Shown here one piece after another: positions 7,911 through 17,019 of a DNA stretch of 64,000 nt (positions are counted from its first letter, which is position 1; every line of letters starts with the position of its first letter). The translations under genes and the position numbers were made by a program. The stretch spans positions 84,097 to 148,096 of the forward strand of contig NZ_BNBC01000011.1 in NCBI RefSeq assembly GCF_014654675.1, given 5' to 3'. A model generated the notes under the pieces. That model ran no database searches and was not told the DNA's origin. It saw nothing but the letters and a program-made list of their open reading frames with translations. This DNA is from Streptomyces spiralis. Lineage in GTDB: Bacteria > Actinomycetota > Actinomycetes > Streptomycetales > Streptomycetaceae.

Positions 7911-8804
7911 ATGGACTTCCTTCGCCCCGCCAGCTGGGAGGAGGCGCTCGCCGCGAAGGCCGAGCACCCCACCGCTGTGCCGATTGCGGGTGGCACCGAC
8001 GTGATGGTCGAGATCAACTTCGACCACCGCCGGCCCGAGTACCTCCTCGACCTGAACCGCGTCGGCGACCTCTACGAGTGGGAGGTCGGCGAGGAGAGCG
8101 TGCGGCTGGGCGCCTCGGTGCCCTACACCAGGATCATGGAAGATCTCCGTGCCGAGCTGCCCGGCCTCGCGCTCGCCTCGCACACGGTCGCCTCCCCGCA
8201 GATCCGCAACCGCGGCGGCGTCGGCGGCAACCTCGGCACGGCCTCTCCCGCCGGCGACGCCCACCCCGCCCTGCTGGCGGCGGGCGCCGAGGTCGAGGTC
8301 GAGTCGGCGGCGCGCGGCTCCCGCCTGATCCCCATCGACGACTTCTACACCGGTGTGAAGCGCAACGCGCTGCAGCCCGACGAGCTGATCCGCGCCGTGC
8401 ACATCAAGAAGGCCGATGGCCCGCAGCAGTACTCCAAGGTCGGCACCCGCAACGCCATGGTGATCGCGGTGTGCGCCTTCGGCCTCGCCCTGCACCCCGG
8501 GACCCGCACGGTGCGCACCGGCATCGGCTCGGCCGCCCCCACCCCCGTCCGCGCCCGCGCCGCGGAGGAGTTCCTGAACGCGGCCCTGGAAGAGGGCGGC
8601 TTCTGGGACAACGGAAAGATCATCACCCCGTCGGTCGCCAAGCAGTTCGCCGAGCTGTGCTCCGCCGCCTGCAACCCGATCGACGACGTCCGGGGCACCG
8701 CGAGCTACCGCCGCCACGCGGTCGGCGTCATGGCCCGCCGGACGCTCACCTGGACCTGGGAGTCGTACCGCGGCACCCGCAACACCTCGGAGGGAGCTGC
8801 GTAA
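7911..8804 (+). CDS. xdhB: Xanthine dehydrogenase FAD-binding subunit
   Basis: This 297-aa protein is the flavin subunit (CoxM/XdhB type) of a molybdenum hydroxylase. It passes electrons from the iron-sulfur subunit to NAD+ or another acceptor in the conversion of hypoxanthine and xanthine to urate. FAD-binding motifs are PIAGGTDVMVEIN (about residues 24-36) and QIRNRGGVGGNLGTASPAGD. ATG 7911 is chosen because AAGAGAG precedes it; the frame is open upstream. It is the first gene of a three-subunit operon, and its stop overlaps the next start (TAATG). Confidence 0.92.
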   Translation: MDFLRPASWEEALAAKAEHPTAVPIAGGTDVMVEINFDHRRPEYLLDLNRVGDLYEWEVGEESVRLGASVPYTRIMEDLRAELPGLALASHTVASPQIRNRGGVGGNLGTASPAGDAHPALLAAGAEVEVESAARGSRLIPIDDFYTGVKRNALQPDELIRAVHIKKADGPQQYSKVGTRNAMVIAVCAFGLALHPGTRTVRTGIGSAAPTPVRARAAEEFLNAALEEGGFWDNGKIITPSVAKQFAELCSAACNPIDDVRGTASYRRHAVGVMARRTLTWTWESYRGTRNTSEGAA

Positions 8805-9385
8805 TGCGCGTCAACTTCACCGTCAACGGACGTCCGCAGGAGGCCGACGACGTCTGGGAGGGCGAGTCCCTGCTGTACGTCCTGCGCGAGCGCCTCGGCC
8901 TGCCCGGCTCCAAGAACGCCTGCGAGCAGGGCGAGTGCGGCTCGTGCACCGTCCGCCTGGACGGCGTGCCGGTCTGCGCCTGCCTGGTCGCGGCCGGCCA
9001 GGCCGAGGGCCGCGAGGTCGTCACCGTCGAGGGCCTGGCGGAGTACGCCAGGCAGCGGGCGTGCGGCACGGACGCCTGCGGCACGAAGAGCGCCTCGCTC
9101 GACGAGGCCGGGCGCCGGCAGGCCCAGGGCACCGACTCGCAGACCGGCGAGGGCACCGAACTCTCGCCCGTCCAGCAGGCGTTCATCGACGCCGGCGCCG
9201 TCCAGTGCGGCTTCTGCACCCCCGGTCTGCTGGTCGCCGCCGACGAGATGCTGGAGCGCAACCCGAACCCGACCGACGCGGACATCCGCGAGGCGCTGTC
9301 GGGCAACCTGTGCCGCTGCACGGGCTACGAGAAGATCATGGACGCGGTCCGCCTGGCGGCCGCCCGGCAGTCCGAGGGGGTCTGA
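8804..9385 (+). CDS. Xanthine dehydrogenase [2Fe-2S] subunit
   Basis: This 193-aa small subunit carries two [2Fe-2S] clusters. The plant-ferredoxin type is Cys40-x4-Cys45-x2-Cys48-x11-Cys60, and the helical type is QCGFCTPG followed by CRCTGYE. It relays electrons from the molybdenum subunit to the FAD subunit. Between the two domains lies an insert of about 35 residues (near 86-120) that I do not expect in standard family members. It includes a small ACGTDACGTK repeat with two more cysteines. The ATG overlaps the preceding stop, so it is translationally coupled. Confidence 0.92.
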   Translation: MRVNFTVNGRPQEADDVWEGESLLYVLRERLGLPGSKNACEQGECGSCTVRLDGVPVCACLVAAGQAEGREVVTVEGLAEYARQRACGTDACGTKSASLDEAGRRQAQGTDSQTGEGTELSPVQQAFIDAGAVQCGFCTPGLLVAADEMLERNPNPTDADIREALSGNLCRCTGYEKIMDAVRLAAARQSEGV

Positions 9386-9386
9386 C

Positions 9387-11771
9387 ATGCCGGCCAACGG
9401 CGCACCTACGAAGATCACACAGGGTTCGCAGACCAAGGGCGGCATCGGCGAGTCCACGCTCCGCCCGGACGGCACCCTCAAGGTCACCGGCGAGTTCGCG
9501 TACTCGTCCGACATGTGGCACGAGGACATGCTGTGGGGCCAGATCCTGCGCTCCACCGTCGCCCACGCCGAGATCGTCTCGATCGACACCTCCGAGGCGC
9601 TGGCCACGGCCGGCGTCTACGCCGTCATGACGTACGACGACCTGCCGGCCGAGGTCAAGCACTACGGCCTGGAGATCCAGGACACCCCGGTCCTCGCCCA
9701 CGGCAAGGTCCGCCACCACGGCGAGCCGGTCGCGCTCGTCGCGGCCGACCACCCGGAGACCGCGCGCCGCGCCGCCGCCAAGATCAAGGTGGAGTACCGG
9801 GAGCTGCCCGTCATCACCGACGAGGCCTCCGCGACCGCCCCCGGCGCGGTCCTCGTCCACGAGAACCGCACCGACCACCACGCCGGTCACGTCCCGCACC
9901 CCAACATCGTCCACCGCCAGCCGATCATCCGCGGCAACGCCGCCGAGGCCGCGGAGCGCGCCGACTTCGTCGTCACGGGCGACTACTACTTCGGGATGCA
10001 GGACCAGGCCTTCCTCGGCCCCGAGTCGGGCCTCGCGGTGCCCGAGGAGGACGGCGGCGTCCACCTCTACATCGCCACCCAGTGGCTCCACTCCGACCTG
10101 CGCCAGATCGCGCCCGTCCTCGGCCTGCCCGAGGACAAGGTGCGGATGACCCTGGCCGGCGTCGGCGGCGCGTTCGGCGGCCGCGAGGACCTGTCGATGC
10201 AGATCCACGCCTGTCTGCTGGCACTGCGCACCGGCAAGCCCGTCAAGATCGTCTACAACCGGTTCGAGTCCTTCTTCGGGCACGTCCACCGTCACCCGGC
10301 CCGGCTGCACTACGAGCACGGTGCAACCAAGGACGGCAAGCTCACCCACGTCAAGTGCCGCATCGTGCTGGACGGCGGCGCCTACGCCTCCGCCTCCCCG
10401 GCGGTGGTCGGCAACGCCTCCTCGCTGTCCATCGGCCCCTACGAGGTCGACGACGTCGAGATCGAGGCGATCGCCCTCTACAGCAACAACCCGCCCTGCG
10501 GCGCCATGCGCGGCTTCGGCGCGGTCCAGGCGTGCTTCGCCTACGAGGCGCAGATGGACAAGCTGGCCGACGCCGTCGGCATGGACCGGGTGGAGTTCCG
10601 GCAGCTCAACGCCATGAGCCAGGGCACGATCATGCCGACCGGGCAGCCGGTGGACTCCCCGGCCCCGGTCGCCGAACTCCTGCGCCGCGTCAAGGCGATG
10701 CCCATGCCGCCGGAGCGCCAGTGGGAGAGCTCCGAGGGCCCCGACGTACGGCAGCTGCCGGGCGGTCTGTCCAACACCACGCACGGCGAGGGCGTCGTAC
10801 GGGGTGTCGGCTACGCGGTCGGCATCAAGAACGTCGGCTTCTCCGAGGGCTTCGACGACTACTCCACCGCCAAGGTGCGCATGGAGGTAGTCGGCGGCGA
10901 GCCCGTCGCCACCGTGCACACGGCCATGGCCGAGGTCGGCCAGGGCGGTGTCACCGTCCACGCGCAGATCGCCCGCACCGAGCTGGGCGTCGCGCAGGTG
11001 ACCATCCACCCCGCCGACACCCAGGTGGGCTCGGCCGGTTCGACCTCCGCCTCCCGGCAGACGTACGTCACCGGCGGCGCCGTGAAGAACGCCTGCGAGC
11101 TCGTCCGCGAGCGGGTGCTGGAGATCGGCCGCCGCAAGTTCGGCACGTACCACCCCGCCTGGGCCACCGCCGAACTGCTCCTGGAGGGCGGCAAGGTCGT
11201 CACCGACGGCGGCGAGGTCCTCGCCGACCTGGTGGACGTCCTGGAGGGCGAGGCCGTGGAGGTCGAGGAGGAGTGGCGGCACCGGCCGACCGAGCCGTTC
11301 GACCTGCGCACCGGCCAGGGCAACGGCCACGTGCAGTACTCCTTCGCCGCGCACCGCGCCGTCGTCGAGGTCGACACCGAACTCGGCCTGGTGAAGGTGG
11401 TCGAACTGGCCTGCGCCCAGGACGTCGGCAAGGCGCTGAACCCGCTCTCCGTCATCGGGCAGATCCAGGGCGGCACCACCCAGGGCCTGGGTATCGCCGT
11501 CATGGAGGAGATCATCGTCGACCCGCAGACGGCGAAGGTCCGCAACCCCTCCTTCACGGACTACCTGCTCCCCACCATCCTCGACACGCCGACCATCCCG
11601 GTCGACGTGCTCGAACTCGCCGACGAGCACGCCCCGTACGGGCTGCGCGGCATCGGCGAGGCCCCCACCCTGTCGTCCACGCCGGCCGTCCTCGCGGCGA
11701 TCCGGAACGCGACCGGGCTGGAACTCCCGCGCACACCCGTCCGGCCGGAGCACCTCACCGGCAAGGCGTGA
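9387..11771 (+). CDS. xdhA: Xanthine dehydrogenase molybdopterin-binding subunit
   Basis: This 794-aa protein is the catalytic subunit with the molybdenum cofactor. The family motif GGAFGGRE lies near residue 260. Molybdopterin contacts include SAGSTSASRQTYVTGGA, and near the C-terminus RGIGEAPTLSSTPAV places the conserved catalytic Glu at about residue 757. It oxidises hypoxanthine/xanthine to urate in the cytoplasm. The ATG starts one base after the previous stop. The three-gene order FAD, FeS, Mo is the actinobacterial arrangement. A stem-loop follows the stop, which suggests the operon ends here or is attenuated. Confidence 0.93.
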   Translation: MPANGAPTKITQGSQTKGGIGESTLRPDGTLKVTGEFAYSSDMWHEDMLWGQILRSTVAHAEIVSIDTSEALATAGVYAVMTYDDLPAEVKHYGLEIQDTPVLAHGKVRHHGEPVALVAADHPETARRAAAKIKVEYRELPVITDEASATAPGAVLVHENRTDHHAGHVPHPNIVHRQPIIRGNAAEAAERADFVVTGDYYFGMQDQAFLGPESGLAVPEEDGGVHLYIATQWLHSDLRQIAPVLGLPEDKVRMTLAGVGGAFGGREDLSMQIHACLLALRTGKPVKIVYNRFESFFGHVHRHPARLHYEHGATKDGKLTHVKCRIVLDGGAYASASPAVVGNASSLSIGPYEVDDVEIEAIALYSNNPPCGAMRGFGAVQACFAYEAQMDKLADAVGMDRVEFRQLNAMSQGTIMPTGQPVDSPAPVAELLRRVKAMPMPPERQWESSEGPDVRQLPGGLSNTTHGEGVVRGVGYAVGIKNVGFSEGFDDYSTAKVRMEVVGGEPVATVHTAMAEVGQGGVTVHAQIARTELGVAQVTIHPADTQVGSAGSTSASRQTYVTGGAVKNACELVRERVLEIGRRKFGTYHPAWATAELLLEGGKVVTDGGEVLADLVDVLEGEAVEVEEEWRHRPTEPFDLRTGQGNGHVQYSFAAHRAVVEVDTELGLVKVVELACAQDVGKALNPLSVIGQIQGGTTQGLGIAVMEEIIVDPQTAKVRNPSFTDYLLPTILDTPTIPVDVLELADEHAPYGLRGIGEAPTLSSTPAVLAAIRNATGLELPRTPVRPEHLTGKA

Positions 11772-11790
11772 GCGAGGAACCCTGAAAGCC

Positions 11791-11836
11791 CTCCGGGCGG
11801 CGCACGGAACGTCACATTCCGCCACGCCGCCCGGAG
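11791..11836 (+). terminator. Nested hairpin after the xdh operon
   Basis: The outer 12-bp stem CTCCGGGCGGCG (11791-11802) pairs with 11825-11836. The inner stem CGGAA/TTCCG is at 11805-11809 and 11817-11821. It lies 20 bp after the stop. Confidence 0.65.
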
Positions 11837-11989
11837 CACTCCCCACCTCTTCGAGCTCCGCTCCGCTCGCGGTCTTGAAGTACCAGCAGTGAGTTCGTCT
11901 CGGGCCGTCCCCCGGGTCGTCCATTCCCAAATCCCGTGCCCCGGAAGGCTTCCACGCGGGTGCCCCTATGAACCTTGGGAGATGGCCCC

Positions 11990-13456
11990 ATGACCCAGCA
12001 GTCAGTGGAGCCGAGGACCACCGCCGAAGACGCGGGCGCGGGCAGCCGCGTCCCGGCGGGACGGTCCTGGCTCGACCGGTACTTCCACATATCCCAGCGG
12101 GGATCCACCGTCGCGCGTGAAGTGCGCGGTGGCGTCACCACCTTCATGGCGATGGCGTACATCCTGCTGCTCAACCCCGTCATCCTGTCCGGCAAGGACG
12201 TGGCGGGGGACACCCTGGGCCAGAAGGCCCTGATCACCGCGACCGCGCTCGGCGCGGCGTTCACCACCCTGCTCATGGGCTTCGCCGGCAAGGTGCCGCT
12301 CGCCCTGGCCGCCGGACTCTCCGTGTCGGGTGTCGTCTCCACCCAGGTCGCGCCCCAGATGACGTGGCCTCAGGCCATGGGCATGTGTGTGGCCTACGGT
12401 GTCGTGATCATGCTGCTGGTCGTCACCGGCCTGCGCGAGATGATCATGAACGCGATCCCGTTGCCGCTCAAGCACGGCATCACCATGGGCATCGGCCTGT
12501 TCATCGCCTTCATCGGCCTGGTCAAGTCCGGTTTCGTCGGCCGCAACCCGGCCCCCGGCGGCGGCCCCGTCATCCTCGGCCCCGGCGGTGAGCTGGCCGG
12601 CTGGCCGGTCCTCCTCTTCGCGGGCACGCTCCTGCTGATCTTCGCCCTCCAGGCCCGCAACGTCCCCGGCGCCATCCTCATCGGCATCGTGGGCGGCACC
12701 GCCGTCGCGGCGGTCCTGAACGCCGCCGGTGTCATCGACGCCAAGCAGTGGGTGAACGGCGCCCCCGAACTGCACGGCAGCCCCGTGTCGATGCCCGACT
12801 TCTCGCTCTTCGGCCATGTGTCGTTCAGCGGCTGGGGCGACGTGGGCGTCATGACGATCACGGTGATCGTCTTCACCCTGGTCCTCGCCGGGTTCTTCGA
12901 CGCCATGGCCACCATCATCGGCGTCGGCACCGAGGCGAACCTCGCCGACGACAAGGGCCGTATGCCGGGCCTGTCCAAGGCGCTGTTCATCGACGGCGCC
13001 GGCGGTGTGATCGGCGGTGTCGCGGGCGGCTCCGGCCAGTCCGTCTTCGTCGAGTCCGCGACGGGCGTCGGGGAAGGCGCCCGCACGGGCTTCTCCTCCG
13101 TCGTCACGGGTCTGTTCTTCGCGGCCTGCCTGTTCTTCACCCCGATCACCGCGATCGTCCCGTCGGAGGTCGCCTCCGCGGCCCTCGTCGTCATCGGCGC
13201 GATGATGATGATGAACGCCCGGCACGTCGACTGGGGCGACCGCGCCACGGCCGTCCCGGTGTTCCTGACCGTCGTGATCATGCCGTTCACGTACTCCATC
13301 ACGCCCGGCGTCGCCGCCGGCGTGGTCTCGTACACGATCATCAAGATCGCTCAGGGCAAGGCCCGGGAGATCGGTGCCTTCATGTGGGGGCTGTCGGTGA
13401 TCTTCCTCGTCTACTTCGCCCTGAACCCCATCGAGGGCTGGCTGGGCGTGCACTGA
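11990..13456 (+). CDS. AzgA/PbuG-type purine permease (NCS2)
   Basis: This 488-aa membrane protein has about 12-14 predicted helices. Its N-terminal region REVRGGVTTFMAMAYILLLNP is diagnostic of the AzgA/PbuG hypoxanthine-guanine-adenine transporters, as is the ESATGVGEGARTG loop. It would import purines by proton symport for the adjacent xanthine dehydrogenase. ATG 11990 is selected over an upstream TTG because GGGAG stands 8 nt before it. A 218-bp gap with a hairpin separates it from xdhA, so it may have its own promoter. Only 49 bp separate it from the maturation factor downstream. Confidence 0.9.
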   Translation: MTQQSVEPRTTAEDAGAGSRVPAGRSWLDRYFHISQRGSTVAREVRGGVTTFMAMAYILLLNPVILSGKDVAGDTLGQKALITATALGAAFTTLLMGFAGKVPLALAAGLSVSGVVSTQVAPQMTWPQAMGMCVAYGVVIMLLVVTGLREMIMNAIPLPLKHGITMGIGLFIAFIGLVKSGFVGRNPAPGGGPVILGPGGELAGWPVLLFAGTLLLIFALQARNVPGAILIGIVGGTAVAAVLNAAGVIDAKQWVNGAPELHGSPVSMPDFSLFGHVSFSGWGDVGVMTITVIVFTLVLAGFFDAMATIIGVGTEANLADDKGRMPGLSKALFIDGAGGVIGGVAGGSGQSVFVESATGVGEGARTGFSSVVTGLFFAACLFFTPITAIVPSEVASAALVVIGAMMMMNARHVDWGDRATAVPVFLTVVIMPFTYSITPGVAAGVVSYTIIKIAQGKAREIGAFMWGLSVIFLVYFALNPIEGWLGVH

Positions 13457-13505
13457 CCCGCCCGGCAACACCCTTCACACCACCGCTGCTTAAGGAGACC
13501 GACAG

Positions 13506-14657
13506 ATGCTGGACATCGCCGAGGAGCTGAACCGGTGGGTCGAGCAGGGCCGTGACTTCGCCGTGGCCACCGTGGTCGCGGTCGGCGGGAGCGCGCCCCG
13601 GCAACCGGGCGCGGCCCTCGCCGTCGACAGCGACGGAACGGCCATCGGTTCGGTCTCCGGCGGCTGTGTGGAGGGGGCGGTCTACGAACTGTGCCAACAG
13701 GCGCTCGAGGACGGCGAGTCGGTCCTGGAGCGCTTCGGCTACAGCGACGAGGACGCCTTCGCCGTCGGCCTGACCTGCGGCGGCGTCATCGACATCCTGG
13801 TCACACCGGTACGGGCCGGCGCTCCGGCCCGGCCGGTGCTCGCGGCCGCGCTGGCCGCCGCCGCCCGAGGGGAGGCGGCGGCGGTCGCGCGGATCGTGTC
13901 CGGACCGTCCGAACTCATGGGCCGGGCCGTGCTGGTCCGCCCGGACGGATCCCGTGAGGGCGGCTTCGGCGCCCATCCGGAGCTCGACCGCACCGTGGCC
14001 GCGGAGGCGTCCGCCTTCCTGGACGCCGGCCGCACCGGCACCCTGGAGATCGGCGAGCAGGGCTCCCGCTGCGACGCCCCGCTCACCGTGCTCGTCGAGT
14101 CCTCGGTGCCGCCGCCCAGGATGATCGTCTTCGGTGCGATCGACTTCGCCTCGGCGCTGGTGCGCACCGGGAAGTTCCTCGGCTACCACGTCACGGTGTG
14201 CGACGCCCGCCCCGTCTTCGCCACCAGGGCGCGCTTCCCGGAGGCCGACGAGATCGTCGTCGAGTGGCCGCACAGGTACCTGGAGCGCACGGACGTGGAC
14301 GGCCGTACGGTCCTCTGCGTCCTGACCCACGACGCGAAGTTCGACGTCCCCCTGCTGAAGCTGGCGCTGCGGCTGCCGGTGGCGTACGTCGGCGCGATGG
14401 GCTCCCGCCGCACCCACCTCGACCGCAACGAACGCCTGCGCGAGGTCGGCGTCACCGAGCTGGAGCTGGCCCGCCTCCGGTCCCCGATCGGCCTGGACCT
14501 CGGGGCGCGCACTCCGGAGGAGACGGCCGTGTCCATCGCCGCGGAGATCGTCGCCGCCCGGCGAGGCGGCAGCGGCGTCTCGCTCACCGGCGCCCACACC
14601 CCGATCCACCACGACCGGACAGCGGCCCCGGCGGACCGGATCGGCTCGGTGGCCTGA
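13506..14657 (+). CDS. XdhC/CoxI-family molybdenum hydroxylase maturation factor
   Basis: This 383-aa protein has the N-terminal XdhC_CoxI domain with GSVSGGCVEG (residues 48-57) and a C-terminal Rossmann domain (XdhC_C) around ASALVRTGKFLGYHVTVCDAR and YVGAMGSRRTHLDR. Relatives bind molybdenum cofactor, help its sulfuration and insert it into xanthine dehydrogenase. The start at ATG 13506 has AAGGAG 8 nt upstream. It lies directly downstream of the purine permease in the same direction, consistent with a role in activating the xdh enzyme encoded just upstream. The gene symbol is left blank because xdhC is used for different subunits in different species. Confidence 0.9.
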   Translation: MLDIAEELNRWVEQGRDFAVATVVAVGGSAPRQPGAALAVDSDGTAIGSVSGGCVEGAVYELCQQALEDGESVLERFGYSDEDAFAVGLTCGGVIDILVTPVRAGAPARPVLAAALAAAARGEAAAVARIVSGPSELMGRAVLVRPDGSREGGFGAHPELDRTVAAEASAFLDAGRTGTLEIGEQGSRCDAPLTVLVESSVPPPRMIVFGAIDFASALVRTGKFLGYHVTVCDARPVFATRARFPEADEIVVEWPHRYLERTDVDGRTVLCVLTHDAKFDVPLLKLALRLPVAYVGAMGSRRTHLDRNERLREVGVTELELARLRSPIGLDLGARTPEETAVSIAAEIVAARRGGSGVSLTGAHTPIHHDRTAAPADRIGSVA

Positions 14658-14679
14658 GACCCACCGCGCCGCCCGGGTG

Positions 14680-15120
14680 TCACGCCCGCCGCAGCAGCTT
14701 GTTCACCGCACGCCCGAACACCGTGCGGGCCGTCCGCTCCAGGAGCGGATCGAAGACGGACGGCAGGAAGCGCACCCGCAACTCCTCCCGCCACAGCACC
14801 CGGGCACGGCCGCCCGGCCCCGGACGGACCTCGAGCTCCGCCCAGCCCAGGATCAGGCGGCCCCGTTTCTCCAGGCGGCACCGGCCCGGCTCGTCCCCGG
14901 CCGGCGGCTGCCACACCGTCACCTCCATGCGGTCGTCGACACCGAACGGGCCGATCCCCGAACGGGCCACGAGCCGTGTGCCCTCACGGGTCGGTCCGGG
15001 TGTGACCACCGTGACGCGGGTCAGCGGGACCCCGTCGCCGTGACGGTGCCATCGTGTGAGCCGCCGCCAGGCCTCGTCGAGGGGGAGCGGTGCCGTACGT
15101 TCGAGGAAGAAGTCGACCAC
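14680..15120 (-). CDS. SRPBCC-family (START/polyketide cyclase-like) protein
   Basis: This 146-aa protein has the helix-grip fold pattern of SRPBCC proteins: an N-terminal FFLERTAPLPLDEAWRRLTRW, central beta strands and a long C-terminal helix with LPSVFDPLLERTARTVFGRAV. These proteins bind hydrophobic ligands; no ligand can be assigned. The start is GTG 15120, since the remaining upstream frame overlaps the divergent acetyltransferase gene. The ribosome site is weak. It converges on the maturation-factor gene with only 22 bp between stops. Confidence 0.75.
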   Translation of the reverse strand: MVDFFLERTAPLPLDEAWRRLTRWHRHGDGVPLTRVTVVTPGPTREGTRLVARSGIGPFGVDDRMEVTVWQPPAGDEPGRCRLEKRGRLILGWAELEVRPGPGGRARVLWREELRVRFLPSVFDPLLERTARTVFGRAVNKLLRRA

Positions 15121-15198
15121 GCGTTGATCGTAGGCAACAGGGGCCCCGCACCGGCAGGTTCGTTCACGGGTCACTCGGCCGGCCGTATGCTCGCGGCC

Positions 15199-15717
15199 AT
15201 GCTGACCCTTCAGCGGCTGCGGCCCGACCACGAGGATGCACTGCTGGCCTTCGAACGCGAGAACCGGCGGTATTTCTCCCGCTTCGTCTCCGACCGCGGC
15301 GACGGGTACTTCGCGGAATTCGCCGCCCGCCTTCACGACCGGCTCGCCGAACAGGACGCCGGTGTCTGCCACTTCCACGTCGTCGTGGACGAACAGGGCA
15401 CGCTGCTGGGCCGCGTCAATCTCGTCGACGTCACCGACGGGTCCGCCGAACTCGGCTACCGGATCGGCGAGCACGCCGCCGGCCGCGGTGTCGCGACGGC
15501 CGCCGTGCGGGAGGTGTGCCGGCTGGCCGCCGGGACGTACGGGCTGCACACGCTCACCGCGGTCACCACCCTCGACAACCGGGCCTCCATGACCGTGCTC
15601 ACCCGCAACGGGTTCGTCCCCGTGGGGGAGACGACCGTGGTCGGGCTGCCCGGAATCGGCTACCGGCGCGACCTCACCGCCGAGCAGACGCGGCACCCCA
15701 TGGAGTCGAACAAGTAA
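15199..15717 (+). CDS. GNAT acetyltransferase (RimJ/RimL-like)
   Basis: This 172-aa GNAT-fold protein has its acetyl-CoA-binding segment at LGYRIGEHAAGRGVATAAVREV (Q/RxxGxG/A type). The late strand LTAVTTLDNRASMTVLTRNGF is characteristic of the RimJ/RimL group that acetylates protein N-termini or small amines. The substrate is unknown. ATG 15199 is chosen over 15187 because TATGCT (15186-15191) sits seven nt before it, which fits a -10 element of a leaderless transcript, and no Shine-Dalgarno is visible. Confidence 0.85.
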   Translation: MLTLQRLRPDHEDALLAFERENRRYFSRFVSDRGDGYFAEFAARLHDRLAEQDAGVCHFHVVVDEQGTLLGRVNLVDVTDGSAELGYRIGEHAAGRGVATAAVREVCRLAAGTYGLHTLTAVTTLDNRASMTVLTRNGFVPVGETTVVGLPGIGYRRDLTAEQTRHPMESNK

Positions 15718-15818
15718 TCGATTGCCGTCCGGTCGACCCGTGGGGGTCGATGTGTGCCCGTACGGCCACGGGGTTACTCAGCCGACACGCAAGTGAAGGC
15801 GAGTGGGAGGAGAGCCCC

Positions 15819-16781
<963 letters not shown>

Positions 16782-17019
16782 GGCCGCCGCGGCGGCAGTA
16801 GACCCCGGTGTCCCGAACCGTACTGCCGCCTCCTGGCCAGCGGCCTTCACGTCGAGTGGTCAAAAGGCCACATATTGCGAAAATCCGGCTTTTCCTGGCA
16901 TCAGTTGACTTCACGTGTTTGAGACAGCTGGGCCGCGGCACCCAGAAGCCCGAAGTGCCCGGCGCACCGAGCGGTCCCCACTCGCTGAACCATCGCCGAA
17001 CGGGACGGAGCCCACCCCC

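Noticed and set aside
9336..11930. 864-aa minus-strand open frame
   Set aside because: It lies antisense to the molybdenum subunit of xanthine dehydrogenase. Its sequence is the GC-skew shadow (Asp/Gly/Val/Leu/His-rich) with no family motif.
12002..13471. 489-aa minus-strand open frame
   Set aside because: Antisense to the purine permease and hydrophilic; explained by GC3 bias.
16905..16933. Promoter with TTGACT before the carbamoyltransferase
   Set aside because: No acceptable -10 lies at 16-19 nt, so I do not call it.
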